Positions 23,401 through 35,400 of a DNA stretch of 64,000 nt are shown piece by piece; within the stretch, counting starts at the first letter, position 1, and each line of letters begins with the position of its first letter. The notes beneath the pieces are model-generated. The model saw only the letters and a list, made by a program, of their open reading frames with translations, did not search any database and had not been told where the DNA came from. The translations under genes and the position numbers were made by a program. Origin of the DNA: Eumeta japonica (Eukaryota > Arthropoda > Insecta > Lepidoptera > Psychidae). The DNA lies in NCBI GenBank assembly GCA_005406025.1, contig BGZK01000210.1:124001-188000 (forward strand), read 5' to 3'.

Positions 23401-24239
23401 ATTAAACATTATGTATATATATTATGAGAATACTAAGTAGCTTTTGTCGCTCTGAGCTAACCATTCATGATGTACTCGTACTAGACCTGAATTATATGAC
23501 GTGATTTATACTTCGCTTTAACTGTACAATGTAATACGAAAAATATATTTGATGCTGACTAGAATCTGATTGGCTTCAAAATGAGTTTGTATATGATAAT
23601 TCTGGACGTCTGGGTTGACTTACTTGACCGATTTTAATTTTGGAAATACTGGTGAACAAGATATAGTGCTTATGATTTCAATGACAAAAAGAGAACGCGG
23701 TTGTTTCTGAGCAAAAGACAATCTGTGGAGTATGATATTGTATCCATGTAATCTAATATAATGTATCCATGTAATGTAATCTAGTCTAATTGCTCTAATT
23801 GGTATAAGGTACAAATTAAAACTTACATAGTATCAGAGACTTCTAATACGTGGCCGCGCTTCGTTACGTGTTAATAACAAAGAGGTATTTTCTAAGGGAT
23901 GATTTGTTGTTATTTCGTTGCCATACAAATGTTTTTAAAATGTTTTCAAGGGCGTTAATTTTTATGTTCTCTCAAGACATGTCAAGAAAAATATTAGTAC
24001 CCAATGCCCAATAAAAGAAACCCGGATCTTCATAACATTAGTTAAGTCTAATTAACTTAGATTGAGACAAATAGGTAAATTTTAATTTTTTCAAATATTT
24101 TTATGCACTTTGAAGTAACACAAACATATATTTTATCTAAAACTACTACTATATACGACGATAATTTAAAAAGTCTAGTATTTCTGTGTATATTTGGACT
24201 CATATTATATAAATCACTTACAAATTTTTACCAATCGTC
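23401..24239. other. AT-rich intergenic DNA
   Basis: Nothing supported apart from a short direct repeat of AATGTATCCATGTAAT-like sequence at about 23738-23780. Confidence 0.45.
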
Positions 24240-24540
24240 GCTCCATTCAAAGTTCTGAACTTCTTTAGTTGTTCAAATCCACCGATAATGTCTGCATTAC
24301 ACCAAACCGGATTTCGCTTGAGCTCACGATCCGATTAATAATATCCAGTCCAACACGAATTTACGTTCGCGTTTCCAATGCCGGTCCCGGTGACGCTATC
24401 GATTCTGACACCGGACTGCACTCTAGCGCCGGTCGGATTTTGTTTCGAGGCTCGATCCGATCGGTTTGTGATGAGTCGATCGAAAATTTTGCAATGCTGC
24501 CAGAGAAAATATATGCGTTCCATAATGACATCATTTAGAT
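24240..24540. promoter_or_regulatory. Candidate cis-regulatory element
   Basis: A moderately GC-rich, CpG-bearing block with GATTAATAA and ATCGAT cores and a GATCCGATCGG / GAGTCGATCGA pair near 24455-24485. It has frames open on both strands but no recognisable protein. Inferred from composition only. Confidence 0.2.
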
Positions 24541-25349
24541 TTTTAATAATATCGATAATTAAGAACGATACGTGCCGACATTTAGGAGAGACTATATTGT
24601 CCTTTTGATATAGCTACCGTTGTTTTACAGGGAAAGCCTTGCATATGTGATGTGAGCGTTTTGAAATTGTGCATCCATTCTGCACGAAATACTGTGTTCA
24701 AAAATGCAAGATGCGATTCGAAATCAAAATTTAATAAATCCGCGAGTGGTTGGATTGAGCTGACAAAATTAAACTAACTATATCATATTAAAAATAGGGT
24801 CAGTGCACTTTAATTTCGTAAAGTATTGGTAATTCAAGCACCTTCTTAATGTGATTTCCTTGACATGTTGTTTGATAAAACAAAAAATGTCATATCAATT
24901 CTTTCGTTTATACTTGGTTCGCTCTCGTTTGTCGCTTTCCCTTGTTCAAGGAATGTTAATTTGCAAAGATAGAGAATCCCAATTGTTCTCAAATGAAAAA
25001 TATTTACGTTTACGGAAACGTTTTCAGAGATGTTTTTAATAAGGATTCGTGATTGAAATTAATGGAATTTAGAGCTACTTCACTGTGAGAAATTATGGTT
25101 GCTCTGAATAGTGGAAGTCATGAAATCGTAAAAAACAAGAGCGAAACGTCCGATAAACGGTAAACATTGAGGATGTTTTGGAACTAGCACGTCGGGACAT
25201 CAGCAGACTTAACACGATGCAAAGAACGTAACCAGATTCTGTTAGAATATTTATGTGTTTAAGATGAACAATATTAGCGGCGCGATAGGTCGCGTATTTA
25301 ACAGTACTATTAAATTGTTTGAATTTTTAGACACTGTCCTCACGGTTTA
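24541..25349. other. AT-rich intergenic DNA
   Basis: No gene or recognised repeat. Confidence 0.45.
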
Positions 25350-25800
25350 CAAGTAATTTTAATGAACGTACGAGCACTTCGATCGCCGCGAGCGCAGGTG
25401 TTGAGTGGCGACGGGAAGAGTGACGACAAGCGAAAGGTATGTGGTCGATTTGGCGACTCGCAGTTCTAGATCTCGCACGGTTATGATACTGTTCTGCATT
25501 TTTCGGTTGATCATTATTATTATGCTTATTAGAGGAAACGCTTCGATCGACACTTGGGACCTCCAGACCTCGTGACAGTCCCTAAGTCGTCCTACGGGCG
25601 GAGTTGAGACGTATCTCTTGTTTTCTCACATTGTCAACTTTTACCCAACGTCACCCTAATGACCATAAAAAGGACAGTACAAATTTTCTTAATCACCTTT
25701 CCTGTCATTCACGGTCGACCAAAAACTGCGAAGATATATCGCGCTTCGCCTTGCGCTCAACGAGAGGGGACGCACGAGAGAATCCTACAACCTAAATAGC
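25350..25800. promoter_or_regulatory. Candidate cis-regulatory block
   Basis: A 450-bp non-repetitive, CpG-containing block with ATGACCATAAAAAGG near 25658 (a CArG-like or Hox-like CCATAAAAAGG core) and TTATTATTATGCTTATTAG near 25512. No credible coding frame. Function is inferred. Confidence 0.25.
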
Positions 25801-25854
25801 CATCGGGAGATAATGATACTTTCTCTTTTATATACACGTATAGAGGCCTATAGT

Positions 25855-26016
25855 TGTAGAAGGTGCAGCTCGCCGATCCAGGTTCGAGCCCCGTTTAATG
25901 ATGATTAGTGGTTGTCCGCCGCGACGAACGGGTCGTGACCGGGCCGCCGCGTAGCTGCCGCGGCTTACCTATTCGCTAACACTGCGCTACAATAAAGCAA
26001 GTTTTTTTTTTTTTAA
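25855..26016 (+). repeat. SINE-like element with tRNA B box and poly-T end
   Basis: It contains AGGTTCGAGCCCCG (25880-25893), a near-perfect B box, next to GCAGCTCGCCGATCC. A GC-rich body and CAATAAAGCAAG before a T-run (about 26000-26014) follow. On the opposite strand GTAGCGCAGTGTTAGCGA (about 25974-25991) also looks like a tRNA A box, so the orientation is ambiguous. The T arm cannot pair fully, so this is not a functional tRNA. Confidence 0.4.
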
Positions 26017-27664
26017 GGTAATTTACCAGAATCCTTTTTGACGTGTTCCCGGTTAGGAAACGAAGAACATGTCATGTGTTCGTGTGCGTTACAGTAGTGC
26101 TAGAAGGTTACGATAGTTCTTTAAATGAGAAATGTGTCTTTGTGGATTGAAAATTGAGTGATTTTTGCTTCTATTTATGATGACACAACTGGATGAAAGA
26201 TATTTCTATGGAAGTATCTACAAGAATAATGTCTGTGTATTAGTTTGTTTGTCAGTGAAAGCGGTTTTCATTAAAGGTAATGGATAAAAAACGAAATATA
26301 ATTCTAGTTTCTGATCTAAATTCAAACTCGTGCATAAAAGGAACAGAATCCGATACCATAGTAGCCACATATTTTTTAAAAAAATCATTTTCAGAGTAAG
26401 TTAATTGGATATGTAGGAAAATGCGATGATAAGAAAAAAAAAATTCAAAAAATCTTTGAACCTTCGTCCGGCAATAGCCAGTTTGTAACTACTGCGAAGG
26501 AAATATCATTTGATTTGCGAGACTTAAACGATTTGAAGATGTAAAAAAAACTAAAAATATATAAAAGTTGTTCATGTCATTGAAGAAAAATTATACATTT
26601 TTTAATGTGGAATTTATTTTTAGATACACGGCTGATAATATGCATTCCTTAAATTAAAATATTATGCATTATCTTAAATATTCATTTAAACTGAACACCA
26701 GACTGAATGTAATCATGTAAATTACGTCACTAGTAACGGTCTCGTCCTCAGCCGGTTTCTCGTTACCTTAATTTGGTATAATACTCTAAGGGAGTTTTCA
26801 ACTAGAATAAAGGCTGTATACAGTTTATTAGTAAATATTATTAAATCATTCGTAAACATTCGATCCAATTAGTTAGTGTTGGCGTGATTAATTATTGCTT
26901 TTGAGTGAGATATGATTCTGTAAACTTCCGGCGCTCTGTACAATTCAATGGGTTTAATCGTATTACACGTGTACGTACGGTATATACGTATATCATATAT
27001 TATACATCGGTATATATTATTAGTGAGTTTACACCAAATAAGTGGACCAATGAACGTGTGTTGCTATATGTAATAAAGTGACATTTTATTTGTGTAAGTA
27101 GGTAAGCAAAACAGTGAAATGTACAAGAATAAGCAATACAGTCTACGTACCAGGATATAGCAAACGATACAAAAAATCTTTATTTATTTCATTGAGCGTA
27201 CGCACAATCGTATTGGGCAATATTATTCTAACCTGAAATTTTTTTAAGAGTATTTAATTATGTCAGATATGAAGCCGTCGGCAGATGGATTTAAATACCA
27301 CGCAATCAAATAACTCATCAATAAGCTACATGCGCACTCAGCATTCGGCGACAGAGCGACGCGTATCCTTGGCCATACTTGGCCATACCATTGGCCAACC
27401 TTTTATAAAACAAGTTCACGCCTATTTTTCAAACATTTAGCCAAATACCACAAACTTACACAGTATTATCCTTTCATGCCTCATCTGCTTCATCGATATT
27501 AATCGATGACTTAGTTTTAGCCCAATGACGAGGAGTGCTTAAAAATTTGGCAACCAAATGGGTCAATAAATCAATACAATCCACCGGTTTTTCCATCATA
27601 TGTATTGGCTACGTAGATTTGTTTCATCGTTTCACTAACTTAATGAATTTATTGTTATAGCCAA
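26017..27664. other. AT-rich intergenic DNA
   Basis: No gene supported. TTGGCCATA/TTGGCCAA occurs three times at about 27370-27400. The rest is AT-rich without recognised structure. Confidence 0.45.
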
Positions 27665-28010
27665 GTGCTTCGTGAAAAAAGTTTTTTATGGCTCCATTAC
27701 TCCAAAGGCATAAAGAACTCTCCTATAGGATCACTTCGTTTCCAGTCTTTTTGTCTGTTTGCCAAGATCCCTTTTCTTAGGAATGCATGGCTGTATCAAA
27801 TTGAAATTAATATCAAATATTCAAGTCATTTGGAACTGGAAAAAAAACTTCTAAGTCAATGTAATCACAATATTGCCATTCGTATCTCTTATTTTGAAAT
27901 TCAGCAAGTGAATCAAACCTATATAGTACTTTCCATTGAGAGTATTATGAAATTTGGTATGAAGACACGTCTTACAACAAAAATAGAGGAAAAAATCTGA
28001 TAATAGTTAA
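27665..28010 (-). repeat. Diverged lepidopteran interspersed repeat
   Basis: The order TTTTTTATGGCTCCATTACT, then CTCCTATAGGATCACTTCGT, then TTTTTGTCTGTTTGCCAAGA is a diverged form of a common lepidopteran repeat. That repeat has the consensus order AGGGTTCCGTA, CCTATAGGATCACT, then TGTCTGTCTG. The 111-codon open frame across it has a GTG start and only late ATGs, so I treat it as chance. Confidence 0.45.
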
Positions 28011-28419
28011 TTTGTAGTCATATTTCATGAAAAAATATATTTATGATTACAAATTATAGTTGCGATTGGAGTATGGACTATAATGTAGACCGATATGAAG
28101 GGAGCAGATTTTTTAAGTTTCCACTATAAAATGTTAAATTTTTCAAAAACGTAAAATATTTTGAAAAACATCAAAAAATTAAAAAAAAAGGAATAAGTTT
28201 CGAAATTCTTGGGACCAATATCTCACTAAAGTCATCGAAATCATTATTACATGATCGGAAAACAGGCAGACACAAATTGCCGAAGGTTGATGGATGAAGT
28301 ATCTACATACATAATTAAGTTTGCAGGAAAAGCTCGGATTGCTAGTTCTATTCACACTTGTCCTTTTTTTTTTTATATTTATTTCGAAATCTATGGAAGA
28401 TCATTCAATCGAAGCAGCC
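28011..28419. other. AT-rich intergenic DNA
   Basis: Nothing supported. Confidence 0.45.
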
Positions 28420-28680
28420 GGTGTTTGTTGCGCCGACGGCGACAAAGTCTGGCCGAACCGACAGCCGCGGTAAGCGCACGACATGCGATCGGCATTTCAA
28501 AGATATACATCTCGTAACAACTCGTTAAAATATTGATACGTTCCCGCGGCAGGGCATTTGTTTTTCTTGGCTTTCCATTAAATGTACAAAAATAGATCAT
28601 AAAATATGATAGCGCGCGGCGCGGCGCGCGCGCCGCCTTGCGGTCGGTTTTTGTAAGCGCTCTCGGTGCTTACTCTTCAA
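28420..28680. promoter_or_regulatory. Candidate cis-regulatory element (GC-rich island)
   Basis: CpG-rich non-coding DNA with GCGCGCGGCGCGGCGCGCGC at about 28612-28631. An AT-rich centre has TAGATCATAAAATATGA (posterior-Hox/Caudal-like ATAAAA cores) between two GC-rich arms. The pattern of AT-rich factor cores inside CpG-rich sequence suggests a regulatory element. This is inferred. Confidence 0.3.
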
Positions 28681-29079
28681 TTTCTTGCGAGGACTATGAA
28701 TGAACTAAGACTTTTACTCGATGTTTACTAAGAGACAAACCATTTCAAATTAGGAATAATTTGGAAATGCGTACTTTATAACTCGGTTATTTTTTTTTAA
28801 ATTAGATTTAAATTGCAGAATTTTATTCCGAGTAACAATTAATGCGTGTATAAGAATAATGTAGAATAATATAAAAAAAAACGGAACAAATTGGTTCTGA
28901 GATAAAATGAACCTCAAATGCAATACGATTAAATTTGGGATATGTTGAATGGAAATAAAATATTGGAAAGTTTAAATGAGAAAATTACTTAAGAGGTCAT
29001 ATACAAAACGGTTAAATACAAACACTATTTATTAATGAGGCATACCGGCGATTTAATTACAGTGAAGCCGCCGGATCTT
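28681..29079. other. AT-rich intergenic DNA
   Basis: Nothing supported. Confidence 0.45.
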
Positions 29080-29452
29080 AGGATTTGATAGTCAACAAGG
29101 AAGCCTCATAGTACCGCATTGTCCGTCTATCCGTCCGTCTTTCTGTCCATTTGCGTCTTAGCTCAAAGACCCTTATTACTAGACACCTGTAATTTGGTAT
29201 AGGTATACATACTAATGACACCGACAAATAAAATAAACTATTGAAATTTGTTTTTTTAATTTTATTTTAAAAAAAGTTATGTGTAGGAAGGAGAGGTACC
29301 TTTTTTTGTAAAAGGTGCCACTTCTACAAACAGAACTGATGATTTTTTTTTCTTGTCTATCCCATAGCGTGTGGAATCATTGGATAATTCATTCAAAGCC
29401 ATTATATTCTATTGAAAACCATTTTTCTATTTAGGGATCCGTTTGCGAAATA
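29080..29452 (+). repeat. Lepidopteran interspersed repeat, longer copy
   Basis: It runs from GCATTGTCCGTCTATCCGTC (about 29118) through GTAATTTGGTATAGGTATAC, ATGACACCGACAAATAAA, a T-rich stretch and GTGTGGAATCATTGGATAAT to CATTTTTCTATTTAGG. I recognise this order as a common lepidopteran repeat. It ends just before the hAT element. Confidence 0.55.
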
Positions 29453-29465
29453 TTAACCTTTAAAG

Positions 29466-31935
29466 CAGGTATGGGCACCTTTGACATGTTATGGGTCAAA
29501 CTTTAGTGTGCTCGTACAAATACGTTCGCGGACCGCGTTCAGAAGTAGTGCATTTTAAAGTAGTGTTCATAATTTTAGCGATAAATATCAAACATGAAAT
29601 AATACGACAATGTTATTATAATACAATTTAATAAAATAATAAAATGAAATGATAAAAATAGATACAACATTATATTAAATCGTGAAATTTGGAATTACTG
29701 CCAACTACGAAAATTAAATGAGGACATCGAAGTCAATGAGACATTTGAGCTTGAATTTGGGAAACTAATCCATCGATGTGTGGATTAATTCCACTGATAC
29801 AAAGAAGTATAGAATTTTCCAAATTATCGTCAGTCAGCCTTGTACGATGTTTTGATTTATTAACTTTCATCGTTGAAAAGAACTGTTCGCATTTGTAAGT
29901 ATTGCCAAACGCACAAACTAATCTTGTGAATTTTCTAAGCTGTGGAAAATTGTCTTCTTCGAGGTATTTTTCCTAGAAATGGCATAACTCCACGTCTTTA
30001 AATTTAGATTTTAGGAGTGAGTTTTCTTAAATCTCCATCGACTCCATTTGGTAGTGTATTTGGAGCGTTTTGTACATTACTTTTTTGTTGGAGTAGCAAA
30101 TAAATTGAAACAATCTTCCATATTTTTTGATATCGCTAAATCTGTTCGAAAATTGCTCCGACAGTAACTTGAGTTCTTCAGCGTATTGAGCATAAGCAAT
30201 ATTTTCATACGCAGAGAGCGTGGTGAAATGGTGACTGTTACCAGACAGCATCTGTGCCTCTCACAAGCGGATTTTGTTCTTAAACGCTTTCAAATAGCTG
30301 TACAAATAAATTACTAACTGTCCTTGTTTTTGAAGTTTCAAATTCAAATCATTCAAATAGTAAGGTCGACTAGAAATACTAAGTCGCATATCTATTTTGG
30401 GTCACTCAATTCAGATAGTGGTTTATTCTTTATTTGCATAAAATTTGCTATCTCATTTCTAAGCTCGTAAAACTGTTTCAATATTTTCCCTTTGCTTAGC
30501 CATCTAACTACAAAATAATATGATACATCGTCATATTCAGCTGATATTTCATCCGAAAACGCCTTGAGCTGACGATGGTTAAGCCCTCAGGATCAAATAA
30601 AATTGATGGTTCTTATTACCACATTCATAACATTCTGGAGTCGAATGGACTTAGAACACAAGTTCTGTTGGTGGGTAATAGAATGAAGGACTATCAAATC
30701 ATCTTGCTTTTTCATTCAAATTCCGATGAAACCTTTACGTAAGCCAACCATAGAAGGTTCGCTATCTGTGCATACTCCAACTAATTTTGACCATGGCAAG
30801 CCAAAACTTGTGAATACTCTTTGAACTTCATAAAAAATGTCCCCTCCTATAATAGTTCCTTTTAGCGGCTGTAAAGCAAGCAGTTCCTTAATAACAGTGA
30901 ACTTTTTATCAATACCTCGAATAAATATAGCCAGTTTAGCTGTGTCAGACAAATCGGTGCTCTCGTTTAACGCTATGGAAAGTTAATGTTGTTTTTATAT
31001 CATTAGTCATAATATCTATACGTCGGACATACAGGTCGTCTTGACAAACTAATTTTTTCAAATTCGTTCTTATTTTCAGAACACAAAACACTCCAAACTT
31101 TTAATATAAACTCCTTGTCAAATTCTCTTTCGGCAAATGGTTTTAATGACTTTGCCAATTTAGAACTAACTATAAAATTAACTTTCATGACATTGTCAAG
31201 TTTGTGTTCTATGTTTATGAAACATTTGCTGCTGTTTTTCCAAATTTGCGATGGATTTTGTCTTTTCTTGTTTTTCCTGTCAATGAGTGCAGCATAGGAT
31301 GCTTAGTTGAGTAATGCCTCTCTATATTGAATTCTTTTATCACTGAAATTGATTCATAATGCAGCAAACAAAAAGGCTTGCCATTGTGCAAGATGAAAAA
31401 GAATTCTTCAGACCATTTTTATTGAAGCTGGCGACTATCTGCATCTACTTTTCGTTTCATCCCACCAGCAATCATTTTCGTTTCCTTTTCTTTCGATAAA
31501 CTTAATAACAAAATATAAATAATAAGCACTCAAGATGCACACAAAGTCACAAAATAAATTGACGGCACTGGCAGTTCGCTAGGATATCGCATGTCAAATT
31601 TATCACTTCGATAGCTCAAATAGAACTGAACTAAAGTTCGGTCCATCCACCCGCTTATATAGGCAAAATGAAGGAATGATCTAGAATCGTCTAGTGTAGA
31701 ACAATTGAGAAGCAATAATCTTTCGTTGCGCTACCAGTGAAGCGGCAAACATCAAATGCTTTGATGTTTGCAGCCTCATTCTTTGATGATTGCCGCCACT
31801 CGGCTTGCTCGCTCACTTGATTCTGTGAGTATCCGTTTAATATTTTTTATTGAGTTTTTCAAAATGTCTCGCGGGCCGAATCAAATCTTACAGCGGACCG
31901 AATGCGGCCCGTGGGCCGGTTGTTGTCCACATGTG
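29466..31935 (-). mobile_element. hAT-superfamily DNA transposon, decayed but end-to-end
   Basis: It is bounded by CTTTAAAG (29458-29465) and CTTTAATG (31936-31943), a 7-of-8 match to the 8-bp target duplication of hAT elements. The left end CAGGTATGGGCACC and the inverted right end CACATGTGGACAAC are imperfect inverted repeats. The right end continues into GGCCCACGGGCCGC-type sequence seen in Charlie/GTF2IRD2-like elements. The 2470-bp body carries one transposase pseudogene on the minus strand. Confidence 0.8.
29733..31475 (-). pseudogene. hAT transposase pseudogene (GTF2IRD2/ZBED-like type)
   Basis: Read on the minus strand from ATG 31475 to TGA 29733, with several frameshifts and stops. 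N-terminal: a degraded BED-type finger (CLLH … ERHYSTKH). Next: SKLAKSLKPFAEREFDKEF and KNEFEKISLSRR. Then the RNase H-like core: LNESTDLSDTAKLAIF, GIDKKF, LVGVCTDSEPSMVG. Near the C terminus: the dimerisation signature TYKCEQFFSTMKVNKSKHR with LTDDNLENS. In the first catalytic block the aspartate (normally DEST) reads NEST. Together with an early TAA (after DADSRQLQ) and multiple frame breaks, this says the enzyme is dead. The order and spacing are those of a complete transposase, so the copy was once autonomous. Confidence 0.8.
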
Positions 31936-31943
31936 CTTTAATG

Positions 31944-32499
31944 TAATAATTTTTAATACAATCAAGTATTCTCCCACCTCCCTTCCAGGTATATGGTTAT
32001 TCCTTCGACCAATTTATAAAATGTACTTGGAGAAGTAAAAAGCAAAATTTCGTATAAATTACTATGAAAATGACTTAGATGACGTTGTTGGTTGTGCAAA
32101 ATAGATATTAAATATAAGTAAATGAATCATTTAAGATTATGAAAATAAAAAATCATTTGCCGTCCTATGTGGGTCCGTTTTAGATGTTATTAGCCGTTAT
32201 ATAGTGAACTTTATCAATAGGTTCATCAAACAAAAAGCCTCCTTCTAAGTCCGTATACTGTGACGGGCAACTACAAACTCCCTAGACTGCACGTGGTCCA
32301 ACACGTACTTGGCCGTTTTTATATTGCTTTTATTTATGGCAACAAATGCCCAGTGAAATCGTGTTATTTTCTGTAGATTCGATCTTATCTAAAATAGGTA
32401 TTATAAAGAAAAATTCTGCCAATTATGAGTCAATTACAATTACAATTGCATGAGTCAAAGATTTTTAATGAACTTTATTATTTGTATACTATTTATAAA
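31944..32499. other. AT-rich intergenic DNA
   Basis: Nothing supported. A diverged repeat could be hidden, but none is recognised. Confidence 0.4.
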
Positions 32500-32970
32500 C
32501 TCAAATCTATTTCTCCGATAGATGTATAGAGACTGCAGACCTCTTTTGCTTCATTGACATCCATTAATCGTTTCATGCAAGCTCGTCTATTTTGAGAGTT
32601 TAAAATTAAACCATTTTCAATATACCACCAATTTGGTTTGCATTATTTTTTTAGAGCGACCCTTGCTAACCCTTCAATGACACACATCAGCGCTGAATAT
32701 TAGTTTTGACAGTGTACTTTCCATTTATCTTTTCCAGATGGCCAAACCACCTCAGCATACATTTTTCTACTCTACATACACATTACTCACTGCATCCTTT
32801 TCATATCTTAACGTTCTCTTTCCTTATTATTTTCATATCAGTTTTTTTCAAAGACCCTCCGTATATAATACTCAGAGTTCGTATCGATACTGCATTGATT
32901 TTCCTTTCATGTTTCTTCTGCTACATTCAGCTTTCATTGAGTACGGGACAGAACTCCATTATGGATAAAA
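32500..32970 (+). repeat. Interspersed repeat, copy B
   Basis: It shares an ordered pair of motifs with 9700-9990: CATTAATCGTTTCATGCAAG near 32564, and TTTATCTTTTCCAGATGGCC near 32726 followed by ACCACCTCAGCATAC. The first motif also matches about 40197-40231. The translation of the region is unconvincing on both strands. The family is not named. Confidence 0.45.
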
Positions 32971-33179
32971 AGAAAGAATATACTAATTTCGGATATCCAC
33001 GAGGCAATATCGTAATAAAAAACAGAAACATTCAAAGTATATAATTGGTAAAATTGTATTTACAAATAAAAGTAGAAATAAAAGATTTGAACAAAGTATA
33101 TCATATGTGATATAATATAAACGTATGTAAGCGATTATTTGGAGATGTCAACTTGGAAGATACTTAAGTTATATGACGT
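32971..33179. other. AT-rich intergenic DNA
   Basis: Nothing supported. Confidence 0.4.
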
Positions 33180-33270
33180 GGCCTGTATCACTTGTGTACG
33201 CGGCGCCACGTGGCTCGCCGGTACAGCCGCACGCCGCGTAGTGGCCGTGGAGTGGCGAGCACTTTCGGGA
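33180..33270. promoter_or_regulatory. Small GC-rich island
   Basis: A 90-bp CpG-rich patch (GCGGCGCCACGTGGCTCGCC at about 33200) including CACGTG, an E-box for bHLH factors. It is isolated in AT-rich DNA. Could be regulatory or a relic of an insertion. Confidence 0.2.
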
Positions 33271-34019
33271 CTTTTTGTCCTCTTGATCTCTGTACTGCAT
33301 ATGTGTAATGTTTCAAATGAATGAAATGAAGTATATATTCAGGAGAATATGTCAAAAATCCCATACAAGATAGTTTTTGGGGTTGCACGGTCATTTTCAA
33401 TAATCGACAAAAGACAACGGGTTCATGCTCTAGGGCGGTCCGACGCGATAGGCAGCGGATGTGAAGTTGGAGAAAAGTTTATAACAAAACTGTGTGGTCT
33501 GTTCTCTATCGCCAGCATTTGGTTTAAGCATATACTTGATGACCAAAAAAAGAAATTATTTGTAAATCAGAAAAGACTTTTTACTTGAAATTGATAATGT
33601 TTATGTTTATAATATACGTCATAAGAGATAAATATATAGGAATTTAGTGCATGATGGAATCGTTATTAGTCTAAGCTTGTGCCAAAAGGTGACGTATAAT
33701 ACAAATTTCGATAAAGCTGACAATCCTACATAGATTTTGTTTTATCCTTTAGTGATAGTTGGATTAATTATAAAGTTTAACATAACCGGTCAGGTTTTAT
33801 GATAGCTAGCCATAATATGGGAGTGACTTTGAAAAATTCACCGAATAACGTGTTCCCAAATATGAAGGTGAATGTTTCGGATCAATCAAATATTTTTTGT
33901 GAAATCTTATCATACATATATGTATATAGTCACTCATATTTTTTTGCTGTATAATTTTAATACGATTTATATATAAAAGTAGTTAAATAAATTTAGACTT
34001 CGTCAAGAAACACAATAAT
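33271..34019. other. AT-rich intergenic DNA
   Basis: Nothing supported. Short ATG frames have no recognisable features. Confidence 0.45.
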
Positions 34020-34265
34020 ATGAATGAGCGCGAGTACGAACCGATGTAATAAAATCGATTTTATATGTGACCGAAATAATGTCGAGTGTCGGTAGAGACG
34101 TCCGCTATCGACACGACGCGATATATAACACTTGGCGCGCGCTCAAATTGATATTGAATTTATTTTCAATTTTAAGACGCCCTCCTTCAACGCGTAGAGC
34201 GTAAATTAACAGAGGCGGCAAAAAAGTAATAATATTCATTTTTACCGGGGGTCGGAAAATCGTTA
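34020..34265. promoter_or_regulatory. Candidate cis-regulatory element with palindromic ATAAAA site
   Basis: A CpG-bearing block containing the perfect 16-bp palindrome ATAAAATCGATTTTAT (34049-34064). It also has AATTGATATTGAATT and GTAATAATATTCATT stretches. ATAAAA/TTTTAT cores are favoured by Caudal and posterior Hox proteins. Here two are placed head to head around ATCGAT. Function is inferred. Confidence 0.3.
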
Positions 34266-35059
34266 TGAATGTTGGTTTTTATACATTTATTAATTTTTGT
34301 AATGTTTTAGTTTCTTTCGTGTAACTTGTAACAGGTTTCATATGTATTTTATCTTTGTGAAAGGGATTACTAGTCATTATTAGTTATTTTGGTTTCGAAT
34401 GTTGCATTGCACCAATTCTATTAGAAACGATTCAGTCTGTTTTGATTTTAATAATATGGCTTTGGTAACAAAGCACCAAATTTTATTAATTCATCACGCA
34501 AACAATGGTTTTCAAAAAATGAAACTTTTGGGAAAGAGAGTATAAATTACGCATAATCCCGGATAAAATATATTCAAATGAAATGGTTGTTATGTTATAT
34601 AAAAGGTATAACTATAAAAAAAATAACATTTTCGGTGTTGTTTTTTGTATTAGGTCGTCACATACTTTGCCGTTGCTGAGTCTACGTTTACTTGACTGTA
34701 TCTCAAAAAAACTATTGTAATGTGATAAAAAAATATATCGACACGGGATAAATTATTCAAAACGTTACGCTTATTCATGTAACGTTTAGAATATTTTGTA
34801 ACATTATAAAATTTGCAATTACAGATAGGAGAACTTGAAGAACAAGAAACTTAGACAATTAAACCGCACATTGAATCGAAGTAAATGAAGACGTAGAATG
34901 TGTGTTCAAATTAAATTACAATATCTAGGCAGTAAATACTTACTTTTGTTAAGTCCACTTATAAAATACTGCAATTATCACTTAGCATAAAATACTAATA
35001 ATCCAAAATACCACTGAAAAAAACTATCCCTCAATCTGAAATAAATAGATTATGTGAGA
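34266..35059. other. AT-rich intergenic DNA
   Basis: Mostly featureless AT-rich DNA. A short dyad AACGTTACG…TGTAACGTT lies near 34760-34788. CTCAATCTGAAATAAATAGA at about 35033 matches 11153, suggesting a small repeat fragment. Confidence 0.4.
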
Positions 35060-35400
35060 GTATTCATTAGCTGTGGGGTGACTTGAAAACCTGACGCAAA
35101 CAGAACACCAAAAAAAAAAACATGCCGCCTCTAGTTCTGTGGAGGGTCTGTGGGGATGACAGTGAACAGGCGCCACCGCGGATACAAACGTCAAACGCTA
35201 TTTCGGGCCGCGAGTCAGCCGCCGCGCCATCGTAGCGCCACTTCACCGCTCGGCCGACGCACGCGCCGGCTTCGCTTCTCCCACCTTGGTGATACCTGTT
35301 CTTTTGGATGGTGCTGACAGTACCCTGTGCGGAAGAAGAAGCTGCCCGCCTGTGAATTGAAATCTTGAAATGAACATACAGCACCAGTTGAATCTATGAT
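35060..35400. promoter_or_regulatory. Candidate regulatory island or repeat, GC-rich
   Basis: The segment 35150-35290 is CpG-rich and non-coding in AT-rich surroundings. Long minus-strand frames are open only because of the composition. A repeat fragment directly precedes it, so a transposon origin is as plausible as a regulatory one. Confidence 0.2.

Noticed and set aside
27665..28000. 111-codon open frame, plus strand
   Set aside because: It begins with GTG, has ATGs only near its end, and overlaps a diverged lepidopteran interspersed repeat.
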